In this document: one piece after another, positions 1-8,147 of the stretch
Position numbering within the stretch: position 1 is the first letter of the stretch
How the letters are laid out: every line of letters begins with the position of its first letter
The notes under the pieces: generated by a model
Databases searched by the model: none
The model's input: only the letters and a program-made list of their open reading frames with translations
Told to the model about the DNA's origin: nothing
Origin: Spirochaetales bacterium Spiro_10
Lineage (GTDB): Bacteria > Spirochaetota > Spirochaetia > Treponematales > Treponemataceae
DNA: 64,000 bases
Direction: 5' to 3'
Assembly: GCA_001604405.1 (NCBI GenBank)
Contig: LVBL01000008.1
Coordinates: forward strand, 1-64,000
Made by a program: the position numbers and the translations under genes

Positions 1-528
1 CTCGCCTTTTCGGTGGGTATCGCCATTGTTTCCGGCACATCCGAACGGGGAGAAACCGCCAGAAAATACCGTTTCGGCTTCCCGCTCGTGAGGATGCTGA
101 ACGTCAATGTCATTGCCGCGCTCGTCGGCTTTGCCCTCTTCGTCTGCTCAATAACCCTTCCCCGGGCCATAGCGATGCCCCTGGAGCTTCTTGGAAGCAC
201 CACGACACCGCTTGCCATGATCGTGGTGGGCTTGATGCTGGCGCGTACGCCCCTCAAGGCGGTCGTGGGAGACTGGAGACTCTACGCGGTAGCCGCTCTC
301 AGGCTCGGCGTCTGGCCCTTCGTGACCTGGGCCGCCTGCCGCGCTGCCGGGGTCGGCTACCAGCTTGCCGCTATCACGGTAATCATGGCCGGGATGCCCG
401 CGGCGTCGAATACGAGCCTTATCGCCGAGGTGTACGGAGGGGACACGGAAACCGGCTCCTCCATCATCTTCATAACGACGCTTCTTTCCGTCGCGACGAT
501 ACCGGTTATCGCGGTCCTTCTGACATAG
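1..528 (+). CDS. AEC (auxin efflux carrier) family transporter, C-terminal part
   Basis: Partial gene cut by the left edge of the window: the frame is open from base 1 and the GTG at 13 is probably internal. About 175 residues are visible, made of five or so hydrophobic helices. The stretch around LGSTTTPLAMIVVGLMLA followed by AAITVIMAGMPAASNT is typical of the C-terminal half of AEC permeases, which export small organic anions or auxin-like compounds across the inner membrane. The substrate cannot be told from sequence. The end overlaps the 3' end of the convergent HAD gene by 23 bases. Confidence 0.85.
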   Translation, partial: LAFSVGIAIVSGTSERGETARKYRFGFPLVRMLNVNVIAALVGFALFVCSITLPRAIAMPLELLGSTTTPLAMIVVGLMLARTPLKAVVGDWRLYAVAALRLGVWPFVTWAACRAAGVGYQLAAITVIMAGMPAASNTSLIAEVYGGDTETGSSIIFITTLLSVATIPVIAVLLT

Positions 529-1183
529 GCCGGCTCGAGAACGGGGACGGGTCCGTCACGCTCGCCCAGTCTTCACGCGCTCGGTCGAGCCCCGTCCAGA
601 GGAAGGCGTTTATCCCGGCCTCCCGGGCCCCCGCCACGTTCGCCTCCATGTCGTCAAAAAATACGATCTCCGAAGGGTCCATGCCCAGCCGCCGTATCAG
701 GGTCTCGTAGATCGCCCGCTCGGGCTTGATCTGGGAAACCTGACAGGAAAAGACCGCCACGTCCGCCTCGCGAAAGAGCTGTATCGAATCCCCGTACCGT
801 TCGAGGAAATCATGCGGCATGTTCGAGAGGATGGCCAGGCTGTAACCCTGGCCCTGGAGGGAGCGGGCCCACTCGGTAACGGGCCGGGACACGCGTCGCC
901 AGGAGGCAAGATCCTCGGCGAGGAGCGCCTCGGCGAGTTCCCGCCTCGTGCCGGTTTCCGCCGAATCGGGGGATTCGCCCCCGCCGAAGGCCTCGCGCAG
1001 TACCGCCTGATACATCTCGACGCCGCTTAAGTCGCCGCGGTCGTAGGCCGGCCGGTACCGCCAGAACGCCTCCCTGAAATACGCCTCGCTGAGGCCGCTC
1101 AAGGCGGCCATGCGCGCGTAACACCCGGTGTCCTGGCTCTCCGAGACGACATTTCCGTAATCTAGCGCCAACGCCCGTATCAT
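506..1183 (-). CDS. HAD-superfamily hydrolase (subfamily IA-like phosphatase)
   Basis: 225 residues. Motif I is DYGNV near residue 9, so the second Asp of the usual DxD is Gly; such variants occur in non-phosphatase or altered HAD enzymes. Motif II (ILSNMP) and motif III lysine (IKPE) follow, and motif IV is FFDDMEANV. The part between motifs I and II is a helical cap, as in subfamily IA. The ATG has a good Shine-Dalgarno site (AAGGGAG, spacing about 7). The gene starts 34 bases after mfd ends on the same strand and is probably co-transcribed with it. Substrate unknown; missing the acid/base Asp argues against a standard phosphatase mechanism. Confidence 0.85.
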   Translation of the reverse strand: MIRALALDYGNVVSESQDTGCYARMAALSGLSEAYFREAFWRYRPAYDRGDLSGVEMYQAVLREAFGGGESPDSAETGTRRELAEALLAEDLASWRRVSRPVTEWARSLQGQGYSLAILSNMPHDFLERYGDSIQLFREADVAVFSCQVSQIKPERAIYETLIRRLGMDPSEIVFFDDMEANVAGAREAGINAFLWTGLDRAREDWASVTDPSPFSSRPMSEGPR

Positions 1184-1217
1184 GCTGTACTCCCTTTCGG
1201 CCTCCGCGCCGGTCTTT

Positions 1218-4200
1218 TCATCCCGCGGCGAGCGAGTCGAGACGCTCCCTGATGAATTCGCTTTTTTCCTTGAGCCCGATCTTTCCCGTCTCGAGCAGTA
1301 TCACGTTCGGCCGCTTCGGATCGAGCTTCACGCGCCCGGCCGACTCGCGCATCATGCGCAGGAGCCGCTCGACGGAGACCTTCGAAACCCTGGAGAAGAC
1401 GACCTCGACGGAACCGGAGCGCTCACGGAGAACGGCGATCGAAAGCCGCTTGCAGATGATGCGGATCTCCGCCAGGGAAAGAAGGCTTTGCACCTCGTCC
1501 GGTATCGGACCGAACCGGTCCTGCAGCTCCGCGTACACCCGCTCGAGCTCCTCCTGCCGCGAAACGGAGGCGATCTTCTTGTACACCTCCATCTTCGTTT
1601 GCGGCACCTCGATATACGCGTCCGGGATGAAGCCCGTATACTCGAGCTCGAGCAGGGCCTCCGTTTCCTCCTCGAAGCCTTCGTTCCGGAGCCGCATCAC
1701 GGCCTCCTCCAGGAGACGGAGGTAGAGGTCGAAGCCGACCGAGTAGATATCGCCCGACTGCTCGCGCCCGAGGAGGTTCCCCGCGCCGCGGATCTCCATG
1801 TCCTTCATGGCGATCTTGAAACCGCTCCCGAGTTCGGTGAAGTCCGATATGACTTGCAGCCGTTTCATCGCGATCTCCGATATGGCCCGTCCCTCCGGGT
1901 AGAAAAGATAGGCGAAAGCCTTGCGGTCCGACCGTCCGACGCGTCCCCTCAGCTGGTAGAGCTGGGACACGCCGTACATGTCCGCGCGGTCGATGATTAT
2001 CGTGTTGACGTTCGGGATGTCGATGCCGTTCTCGATGATCGTCGTCGAGATGAGCACGTGGAAGCCGCCCATCTTGAAACGCCGGAACAGCTCCTCGAGC
2101 TCGTTCGCGCCCATCTGCCCGTGCGCGGTATCGACGAGCATCTCGGGAACGAGACCATCGAGCATGACGCGCGTCTCCTCGAGGCTTTCGACCCTGTTAT
2201 GGAGGTAGAACACCTGTCCGCCCCGCTCGACCTCGCGCCGGATGGCGGCGGCGACGCGGTCCGGGTTGAACTCGCCGATCGCGGTCTCTATGGGATGCCG
2301 GTTCTGCGGCGGGGTCGCGAGGAGGCTCATGTCGCGGATCTTCAGGAGGCTCATGTGGAGCGTGCGCGGAATGGGCGTGGCGGAGAGCGCGAGGGAATCG
2401 ACGTTCGTCCTGAGCTCCTTGAGCCGCTCCTTGTCCTTGACGCCGAAGCGCTGTTCCTCGTCCACGATCATGAGGCCGAGGTCCTTGAAGCGCACGTCCT
2501 TCTGGATGATCCTGTGCGTGCCGACGAGGATGTCGACCTCTCCCGCGGCGAGCCGCTCGAGGGTCTTCTTCTGCTCGGCGGGGGCGACGAACCGCGAAAG
2601 CTGGGCGACGCGCACGGGAAACTTGGCGAACCGCTCGACGCAGGTGTCATAGTGCTGTTCGGCGAGGAGCGTCGTCGGGGCGAGGAAGGCGACCTGCTTG
2701 CCGCCCATCACCGCTTTGAAGGCGGCGCGCATGGCGATCTCCGTCTTTCCGTACCCGACGTCTCCGCACACGAGCCGGTCCATGGGAACGGGCTTCTCCA
2801 TGTCGGCCTTGATCTCGGCGGCCACGGTCAGCTGGTCGTCGGTCTCCTCGTAGGGGAAGGCGGCCTCGAAGGCGTTCTGCCACTCGCCGTCCTTCGGGAA
2901 GGGGAAGCCCTGCGCGGCCTTTCGCTTGGAATAGAGGTCGATCAGGCGGCCCGCAATGTCCTCAACCGACTTCTTGACCTTGTTTTTGCGGTTCTCCCAG
3001 CTCTTCGATCCGAGCCGGTCGAGCCGGGGCGTGTCCCCCTCGTTCCCGATATACCGCTGGACGAGGTTGACCTGCTCGATCGGGATGAAGACGGTCTCCT
3101 CCTCGGCGTACTCGAGCTTGATGTAGTCCCGCTCGTTGCCGAGGGCCTTCACGCGCTCGATGCCGAAGAAGCGCCCGATGCCGTAGTTGACGTGCACGAC
3201 GTAGTCGCCGGGATTGAGTTCGACGAAGGTGTCGATAACCGCGCTCTTGGCGTGCTTGACGGAGCGGGGAATGTGCCTGCGTCGCCCGAATATCTCGTTT
3301 TCCTGGATGACGATGATTTTCAGTTCCGGTATCGCGAAACCCGTGGAAAGCGAAAGGGGAACGATCGTGACGGGGAGGCCCTTCAAAAGCTCGCCGACGC
3401 GAAGGGCCTGGTTCTCGCTTTCGGCGAACACGTAGACCTTCCAGCCGTCGGACGCGAGGTTCGCGAGCTCCTCCTTGAGGTAGACGATGTTGCCGAAAAA
3501 GCTCCTCGCGGGGTCGCTTGTTATCCGGACGCGGTCACCCGGGCGGGAATCGCCCCCGTGAATCGTGCGGAGGAGGATTCGGCGCGAGCACGCGAGCGAA
3601 ACCGCTCGAAAGTCAAGGAGCTCCTTCGATGGCTCCGGAAGCTCGGCCAGGAGGGGGTTCCTGCCCTCTTCCGTTCCAGCGGCGCGGACCTTCCGGTAGA
3701 GTCCGAGATACTCCCGCTCGAGGCTCTCCCGGGCGTTTTCCTGCCGGTCGTAGTCCACAAAAAGGATCGTCGCGGGGAAGGCCTCGCCGAGCTCGCGATT
3801 CCAGACCTCAAGATAGTCCGCGACCGAGTGCGGGGCGTCGAACGCGAGGGGGAAAAAGAGTTCCTCGCCTTCGCAGGTGCCGTGCGAGGCGAGATGCTCA
3901 ACGAGCGGACGCGCGCCGTCCGAGAACTCCCTGGCCTCGCGAAGCCGCTCAGACAGGGCCTCGAGGCGGTCCTCGGTCCACAGGACCTCTCGCGCGGGGT
4001 ACGCCAGCATCGAAGGAACCGAACCGGTCGAGCTCTGATCCTCGGGGTTGAAGAGGGTTATCCTCTCGACGGTGTCGAAATCAAAGACGATTCGCCGGGC
4101 GTAGGCCTCGCCGGGAAGGAAGACGTCGAGAACCTCGCCGCGGAGGGCGAACTCCCCGTGAACGGTGACGCGGGGAACGCGAACGTAGCCCTGCGAGGAG

Positions 4201-4709
4201 AGCTTCACCGCGAAGGCGGTCGGATCGAACGACTGTCCGACGGCGATCTCGGTGATCAGCGAGGCGAAATAGGCGGGCGGAGGGACCGGGGTGAGGAAGG
4301 CCCGTTCAGTCATCACGAGAACGCGCGTTTCCGCCGGGACGCTCGCGCCTGTGCCCGCCGCCCGCGCGGCCGTCGGACACAGGCGCGCGAGTGCCGCGGC
4401 CCGTTCCCCGAACACGGCGGCGCCCGGAGCCACCGGCCTGTACGCGATGGAGCCCCACCAGGGGAACACCGCGCTTTCAAGGCCGCCGAGCTCGAGATCC
4501 GAATGGAGTATCTCGACGTCCTTTTCGGTCGGGACGACGATGACGAGAAGGCCCGGCTCGTTGCGCGCGAATTCCGACAGGAAAAAGGCGTGCAAGCCCC
4601 CCTGCAAGCCCTCGATTTCACATGGCCAACGGTTTTCTTTCAGACGACGAATCACGCCGGTCATTCCGGACCACCGGCGTATCTCGTTTGTCAGTTTTTC
4701 AATGTCCAT
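1218..4709 (-). CDS. mfd: Transcription-repair coupling factor
   Basis: 1163 residues, the usual Mfd length. Mfd is an ATP-driven translocase that removes RNA polymerase stalled at DNA lesions and recruits UvrA. Visible parts in order: an N-terminal UvrB-like region, the RNA-polymerase-interacting domain (ELNPGDYVVHVNYGIGRF), Walker A GDVGYGKTE near residue 650, DEEQRFG near 750, the SATPIPRTLHMSL helicase segment, and the C-terminal TRCF domain (PDAYIEVPQ). No convincing Shine-Dalgarno site precedes the ATG; a TAATAT hexamer lies nine bases upstream, so translation may be leaderless. Divergent from the exported protein gene at 4779 and followed by the HAD gene. Confidence 0.97.
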   Translation of the reverse strand: MDIEKLTNEIRRWSGMTGVIRRLKENRWPCEIEGLQGGLHAFFLSEFARNEPGLLVIVVPTEKDVEILHSDLELGGLESAVFPWWGSIAYRPVAPGAAVFGERAAALARLCPTAARAAGTGASVPAETRVLVMTERAFLTPVPPPAYFASLITEIAVGQSFDPTAFAVKLSSQGYVRVPRVTVHGEFALRGEVLDVFLPGEAYARRIVFDFDTVERITLFNPEDQSSTGSVPSMLAYPAREVLWTEDRLEALSERLREAREFSDGARPLVEHLASHGTCEGEELFFPLAFDAPHSVADYLEVWNRELGEAFPATILFVDYDRQENARESLEREYLGLYRKVRAAGTEEGRNPLLAELPEPSKELLDFRAVSLACSRRILLRTIHGGDSRPGDRVRITSDPARSFFGNIVYLKEELANLASDGWKVYVFAESENQALRVGELLKGLPVTIVPLSLSTGFAIPELKIIVIQENEIFGRRRHIPRSVKHAKSAVIDTFVELNPGDYVVHVNYGIGRFFGIERVKALGNERDYIKLEYAEEETVFIPIEQVNLVQRYIGNEGDTPRLDRLGSKSWENRKNKVKKSVEDIAGRLIDLYSKRKAAQGFPFPKDGEWQNAFEAAFPYEETDDQLTVAAEIKADMEKPVPMDRLVCGDVGYGKTEIAMRAAFKAVMGGKQVAFLAPTTLLAEQHYDTCVERFAKFPVRVAQLSRFVAPAEQKKTLERLAAGEVDILVGTHRIIQKDVRFKDLGLMIVDEEQRFGVKDKERLKELRTNVDSLALSATPIPRTLHMSLLKIRDMSLLATPPQNRHPIETAIGEFNPDRVAAAIRREVERGGQVFYLHNRVESLEETRVMLDGLVPEMLVDTAHGQMGANELEELFRRFKMGGFHVLISTTIIENGIDIPNVNTIIIDRADMYGVSQLYQLRGRVGRSDRKAFAYLFYPEGRAISEIAMKRLQVISDFTELGSGFKIAMKDMEIRGAGNLLGREQSGDIYSVGFDLYLRLLEEAVMRLRNEGFEEETEALLELEYTGFIPDAYIEVPQTKMEVYKKIASVSRQEELERVYAELQDRFGPIPDEVQSLLSLAEIRIICKRLSIAVLRERSGSVEVVFSRVSKVSVERLLRMMRESAGRVKLDPKRPNVILLETGKIGLKEKSEFIRERLDSLAAG

Positions 4710-4718
4710 ACCGACGGG

Positions 4719-4747
4719 ATATTACCACTAATGACGCAACATAAAAA
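4719..4747 (-). promoter_or_regulatory. Candidate mfd promoter placing the start near the ATG
   Basis: On the minus strand TTTTTA (4742-4747) and TAATAT (4719-4724) are 17 bases apart. The -10 box ends nine bases before the mfd ATG, so transcription would begin about three bases before the start codon. The -35 match is weak, so the call is tentative. Confidence 0.35.
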
Positions 4748-4759
4748 GGCCGATATAAT
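4731..4759 (+). promoter_or_regulatory. Promoter of the exported protein gene at 4779
   Basis: ATGACG (4731-4736) and a perfect TATAAT (4754-4759) are separated by 17 bases. Transcription would begin near 4766, which excludes the in-frame ATG codons at 4731 and 4758 as starts and supports the GTG at 4779. Confidence 0.55.
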
Positions 4760-4778
4760 GAAAAAGGGAGATTTTCAG

Positions 4779-5783
4779 GTGAAACAACTCTTTCCGTTTA
4801 TCGCGTGCGTTGCTCTCTTTGCGGGATTGATTGCCCCCGTGTCGGCCCAGACGGGCACGCCCGGGAGCGGCGAGGCCGCGTCAACACTCGCGGCCGACGT
4901 TTCGATCCGCTTTCTCGATCGCGTGATTTACTATCCCGGAAACAGCCCCTCGGAGCCCGTCACTATACAACTGACCATAACGAACCGAAGTCCCGAAACC
5001 ATCCGCTTCAAGCTTGCCGACGACCGCATATTCAGCGTCGATTTTCGCGCGCTTACGATGAAGGGCATGCAGCTCGACCATACCGCGACCTGGCTCAGGA
5101 AACGAAGTTCGAACAAGCACGTGTACTTCAGGGAGGTAAGCATCGAGCCCGGCGAGTCGTTTTCCTTCTCGGAAAACGTCAAGGACTACCTTTCCATCGC
5201 GGAACCGGGCATATACGTGCTCGACTGCGCCTTTTATCCCGAGCTCAAGCGGCTTTCGGGCGACCTGGAACCCGTTATCAGGTCCAACCGCCTGACGCTC
5301 GAGGTCAAGCCCTCTCCCGTAGCGTCGGCGACGCGCGTACTTCCCCTCTCGCCCGTGACCGCCGAGGTTCTCCAGCCCCTGCCCATCCCCCCCGACCAGG
5401 TCGTTTCGTACGTCCTGACCGCGCGCCAAAAATCGCGCTGGGACCAGTTCTTCCTCTACCTCGATCTCGAGCAGATGATAGCCCGGGATCCCGCCCGCGG
5501 ACGCCGGTTCAAGCAGGGCTCCGAACGCGAACGGTACGAACTACTCGAAAACTACAAGTTCGACCTTTCCCAGTCCATCGTCGACAAGGACATCTCGACG
5601 ATACCGGTCGATTTCCGCATCGAGCGCACCTCCTACACCGAAAACGAGGGCGAGGTGACCGTTATCGAGTGGTTCGATTACAACAAATTCCGCGAGAAAA
5701 AACGCTTCACCTACTATCTCTCCTCGCGCGACGGTATCTGGAGGGTGTACGACTACAAGGTCGACAATCTCGGTACCGAGTGA
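4779..5783 (+). CDS. Exported hypothetical protein with a BsuPI-like N-terminal domain
   Basis: 334 residues from the GTG start, which is preceded by AAGGGAG at good spacing and gives a clean signal peptide (VKQLFPFIACVALFAGLIAP, then VSAQ as likely cleavage site). Residues about 45-150 (VTIQLTITNRSPETIRF and later GESFSFSENV) resemble the beta-sandwich of BsuPI-type intracellular proteinase inhibitors or other Ig-like folds. A middle segment with YVLTARQKSRWDQFFLYLDLEQM is helical, and the C-terminus is beta-rich. Probably periplasmic. The reading frame stays open far upstream through the mfd antisense strand, but that part is not coding. The pseudo-receiver gene follows after 15 bases. Function unknown. 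Confidence 0.75.
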   Translation: MKQLFPFIACVALFAGLIAPVSAQTGTPGSGEAASTLAADVSIRFLDRVIYYPGNSPSEPVTIQLTITNRSPETIRFKLADDRIFSVDFRALTMKGMQLDHTATWLRKRSSNKHVYFREVSIEPGESFSFSENVKDYLSIAEPGIYVLDCAFYPELKRLSGDLEPVIRSNRLTLEVKPSPVASATRVLPLSPVTAEVLQPLPIPPDQVVSYVLTARQKSRWDQFFLYLDLEQMIARDPARGRRFKQGSERERYELLENYKFDLSQSIVDKDISTIPVDFRIERTSYTENEGEVTVIEWFDYNKFREKKRFTYYLSSRDGIWRVYDYKVDNLGTE

Positions 5784-5798
5784 TAAAAAGGAAACGCG

Positions 5799-6524
5799 AT
5801 GAAAGCACTGCTCATAGCGGATACCGACGTCTCAGTTCGCGCCATATCGGACACCATCGAGCCGTACGGTTTTGACATAATACGCTACAGGTCCCCGGTC
5901 AAGGCGCTCGACAACGTCGACGAGATTTCCCCCGACGCCGTGTTCATCAGCGCGGGCGACTTCCCGCGCCACTGGAAAACCATCGTGCAGTACATCCGCT
6001 CCGACACCGGAAAGGACCGCACCGTCATCGTCCTGCTCGTGACGGACAGGTTCACCGCCGACGACGCGGACAAGGCGGTCCATATCGGCGTTCAGGCCAT
6101 CGTCGGCGAAACGATGACCGGCGGAAACGACGTGCCCCGCCTCGTCGAGGTCTTTTCGCGCTACCGGTACGTGGGGGCCGAGTCGCTTCCGCGCGTTTGC
6201 GATGCCGTCGGCGAACGGATGGTATTCATGTTCACCAATCCCCTGAGCGACATGATAATCACGGGCAAGCTCGACTCGATATCGGCCACGACGCTCATGT
6301 TCAGGCCCGATTCCCCGTCGGCCGTCTCGGACCTTTCGCCCGGAGAACGCATCCCGCAATGCACCCTCATGATAGACGGCACGGAATACGCCCCGGTGTG
6401 CGTCGTGAGGAAATCGGGCAATTTCATGATTCTCGATCTTGCGAATCCCGCCGCCGAACTCGTGACCTCGATAGAGGGCGTGGTCGGCTCTCAGGCCGTC
6501 GGCTCGGCCGCCGCGGGAAACTGA
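5799..6524 (+). CDS. Pseudo-receiver protein with PilZ-like C-terminal domain
   Basis: 241 residues. Residues 1-120 follow the response-regulator receiver pattern (MKALLIADTDVSVR, then PDAVFISAGDF, then VIVLLVTD), but the position of the phosphorylated Asp is Ser, so normal phosphorylation is unlikely. Residues about 140-225 (GERMVFMFTNPLSDMIITGKLDSIS, in two parts GERMVFMF and DMIITGKLDSIS) look like a PilZ-type beta barrel, although the RxxxR and D/NxSxxG c-di-GMP-binding motifs are not clearly intact. Likely a cytoplasmic regulator controlled by protein contacts or a nucleotide. Probably in one operon with the exported protein upstream. Domain calls are by eye only. Confidence 0.65.
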   Translation: MKALLIADTDVSVRAISDTIEPYGFDIIRYRSPVKALDNVDEISPDAVFISAGDFPRHWKTIVQYIRSDTGKDRTVIVLLVTDRFTADDADKAVHIGVQAIVGETMTGGNDVPRLVEVFSRYRYVGAESLPRVCDAVGERMVFMFTNPLSDMIITGKLDSISATTLMFRPDSPSAVSDLSPGERIPQCTLMIDGTEYAPVCVVRKSGNFMILDLANPAAELVTSIEGVVGSQAVGSAAAGN

Positions 6525-6557
6525 CGGCATATACCGATACCCCGCCGATCCGGCTGA

Positions 6558-6869
6558 CTAACTCGCTTTCAGTATCACGGCAAAGAGCAGCGCGGCAACC
6601 GCGATAAGGGCGGCGAAGACCCACCAGGGAAGGGGGTCCGCCGTCTGGCGCGCGCGCTTTCCTCCGCGAATCCCCTCGTCCCGACCGCCGTTTCCGAAGG
6701 CATAGCCGCAAACGGGACAGCCGGAGCGGAAATCACGCGAGGCACCGGAAAACCCGCACGAGGGACACCGGACGGAGGCGAAGAATTTCCCGCAGTGCGG
6801 GCAAACGCGATCGTTCCCTTTTACCTCGGTCCCGCAGTATTCACAGAAAAACTTCGGTTTTTTCGCCAC
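6558..6869 (-). CDS. Double zinc-ribbon protein with C-terminal membrane anchor
   Basis: 103 residues from a GTG start. Two CxxC-CxxC zinc ribbons are visible (CEYCG with CPHCG, then CPSCG with CPVCG), followed by a basic linker and one C-terminal membrane helix (WWVFAALIAVAALLFAVIL). The ribbons should face the cytoplasm. Follows the FmdB-like gene after 27 bases, in the ileS operon direction. Function unknown; zinc-ribbon proteins of this form often act as protein-interaction adaptors. Confidence 0.75.
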   Translation of the reverse strand: MAKKPKFFCEYCGTEVKGNDRVCPHCGKFFASVRCPSCGFSGASRDFRSGCPVCGYAFGNGGRDEGIRGGKRARQTADPLPWWVFAALIAVAALLFAVILKAS

Positions 6870-6896
6870 GTTTCGCGTATTCCCGTATCCGCGGGG

Positions 6897-7196
6897 CTAT
6901 TGGCCCGAGGCGGCGGCCGGGCAGGACGCGCAGGACGGTGCGGCTCCCTTTGTGTCCCTGGAGGCCGTGGCGCCCGATGCCGGGCACGAACCCGTTTTTT
7001 TTCCGTCCGTCGAGGCGGACTTCGCGTCATTGACGTAAAAACCGCTTCCCTTGAAGCTTATCGCGATTCCGCCCGTAAGGACCCGTCGCACGGACTTCCC
7101 GCATTCGGGACAGTCCTTCAGGGCAGCGTCCGTCATCTTTTGCACGGCCTCGAACGTGTGCCCGCACGAGTCGCATGCGTAATCATAGGTAGGCAT
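6897..7196 (-). CDS. FmdB-family zinc-ribbon protein
   Basis: 99 residues. The N-terminus (MPTYDYACDSCGHTFEAVQK, then CPECGKSVRRVL) is the FmdB/CxxC-CxxC putative regulatory zinc ribbon, ending in ISFKGSGFYVND as the family does. The tail is Ala/Ser-rich with four more cysteines (SCPASG, SCASCPAA), which could bind metal or be disordered. The ATG at 7196 is chosen over upstream codons because GAGAGG lies seven bases before it and MPTYDY is the family start. Role in cells is not established for this family. Confidence 0.85.
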   Translation of the reverse strand: MPTYDYACDSCGHTFEAVQKMTDAALKDCPECGKSVRRVLTGGIAISFKGSGFYVNDAKSASTDGKKTGSCPASGATASRDTKGAAPSCASCPAAASGQ

Positions 7197-7238
7197 ATCA
7201 GCACCTCTCGCGTGTGTTTTGCGTATGAACAAAGATAC

Positions 7239-8147
7239 TCATAATCCCGCGAACGCGGCAAGTGTGTCGATGTCAACCTGCCAGTTATCCAGGTATACGC
7301 GGTCGCCCTGGATTCGCGGACGGGTGCCCGTCGCCAGCCTGAGCAGGGCCGCGACGGCGCGCGTCGAGCGTTCGTCACGCGCCTCTAGGTAGCCAGTAAG
7401 GGCATAGGTATCTGAGCCGCCAGAAGGGCCCGCTTCTACCCTGTCAGCGAAAAAAAGCGCGTGATCAAGCGGCAACGTCATGCCCGCGGGGAGAAATCCC
7501 GCAAGCCCCGCTTCGGGCGAGGCCATCATGAAGGCGACGCGTCCGTCGATACCGGGAGATTCGAGATAGGCCTCGAAATCCGCGGGTATCGAAGGCGGAA
7601 CGGAGACCGGGCTCGACAAATTGGAAAGAAGCGCGGGAAAGTCCCGGGCCATGGCGAAAAGCCCGGATCTCGGTATGGCAGCCCCCATGGATCCGGAGCG
7701 GTACCAGGCGACCCCGTGGTCCGTTCCCGCGCGTTCCCATCCGCGGGCCCTCGGAAAGACAATCGAACTCGCGCTCTTCGGGAAGGATCCCGTCGCCAAG
7801 AGGCGGACGTCGGCGCTAGCTTCCGCGCGGAGGTCACCGGCCTCCGCTTTCGGTCCGGAAGACCCGTCGCGGGTTGCGGATGGCGCGGGATAAACGCCGA
7901 TATAGAGGACGCTCGTCCGGTCCAGGGCCGACGGGGATACAGAAAAGCCCTTCGCCGAGGCGACCCGCTCGACGAGGGCGCGATGCGCGCCCACGGGAAC
8001 GACTATCCAGGCATCCGCGCCGGCACCCATGACGGAAAGCGGGCTTTGCCGAAAGGCGTACGGCGACGTCGCGCACGAGGAAAGAAAGAGGATTGCCGCG
8101 ACCGCGAGATAAAGCGATGCCGTCCTGGCCGCGTCACGCGCGCGCAA
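7239..8147 (-). CDS. Predicted lipoprotein, hypothetical
   Basis: 302 residues from a TTG codon overlapping the ileS 3' end by 14 bases. A lipoprotein signal is clear: a hydrophobic helix (LYLAVAAILFL) followed by the lipobox LSSC near residue 25. The rest has no recognisable motif; repeated beta-strand-like segments and a C-terminal YLDNWQVDID suggest a soluble surface domain. Expected to be anchored in the inner or outer membrane on the periplasmic side. No in-frame ATG or GTG lies nearby upstream of the signal peptide, which is why TTG was chosen. Confidence 0.7.
   Translation of the reverse strand: MRARDAARTASLYLAVAAILFLSSCATSPYAFRQSPLSVMGAGADAWIVVPVGAHRALVERVASAKGFSVSPSALDRTSVLYIGVYPAPSATRDGSSGPKAEAGDLRAEASADVRLLATGSFPKSASSIVFPRARGWERAGTDHGVAWYRSGSMGAAIPRSGLFAMARDFPALLSNLSSPVSVPPSIPADFEAYLESPGIDGRVAFMMASPEAGLAGFLPAGMTLPLDHALFFADRVEAGPSGGSDTYALTGYLEARDERSTRAVAALLRLATGTRPRIQGDRVYLDNWQVDIDTLAAFAGL

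Noticed and set aside
1182-4757. A long open frame on the plus strand, antisense to mfd and continuous with the exported protein gene at 4779
   Set aside because: The frame runs through the complement of the well-conserved mfd gene and has no promoter, start site or protein motif. In GC-rich DNA the complement of a gene often lacks stops. A consensus -10 and a signal peptide place the real start at 4779.
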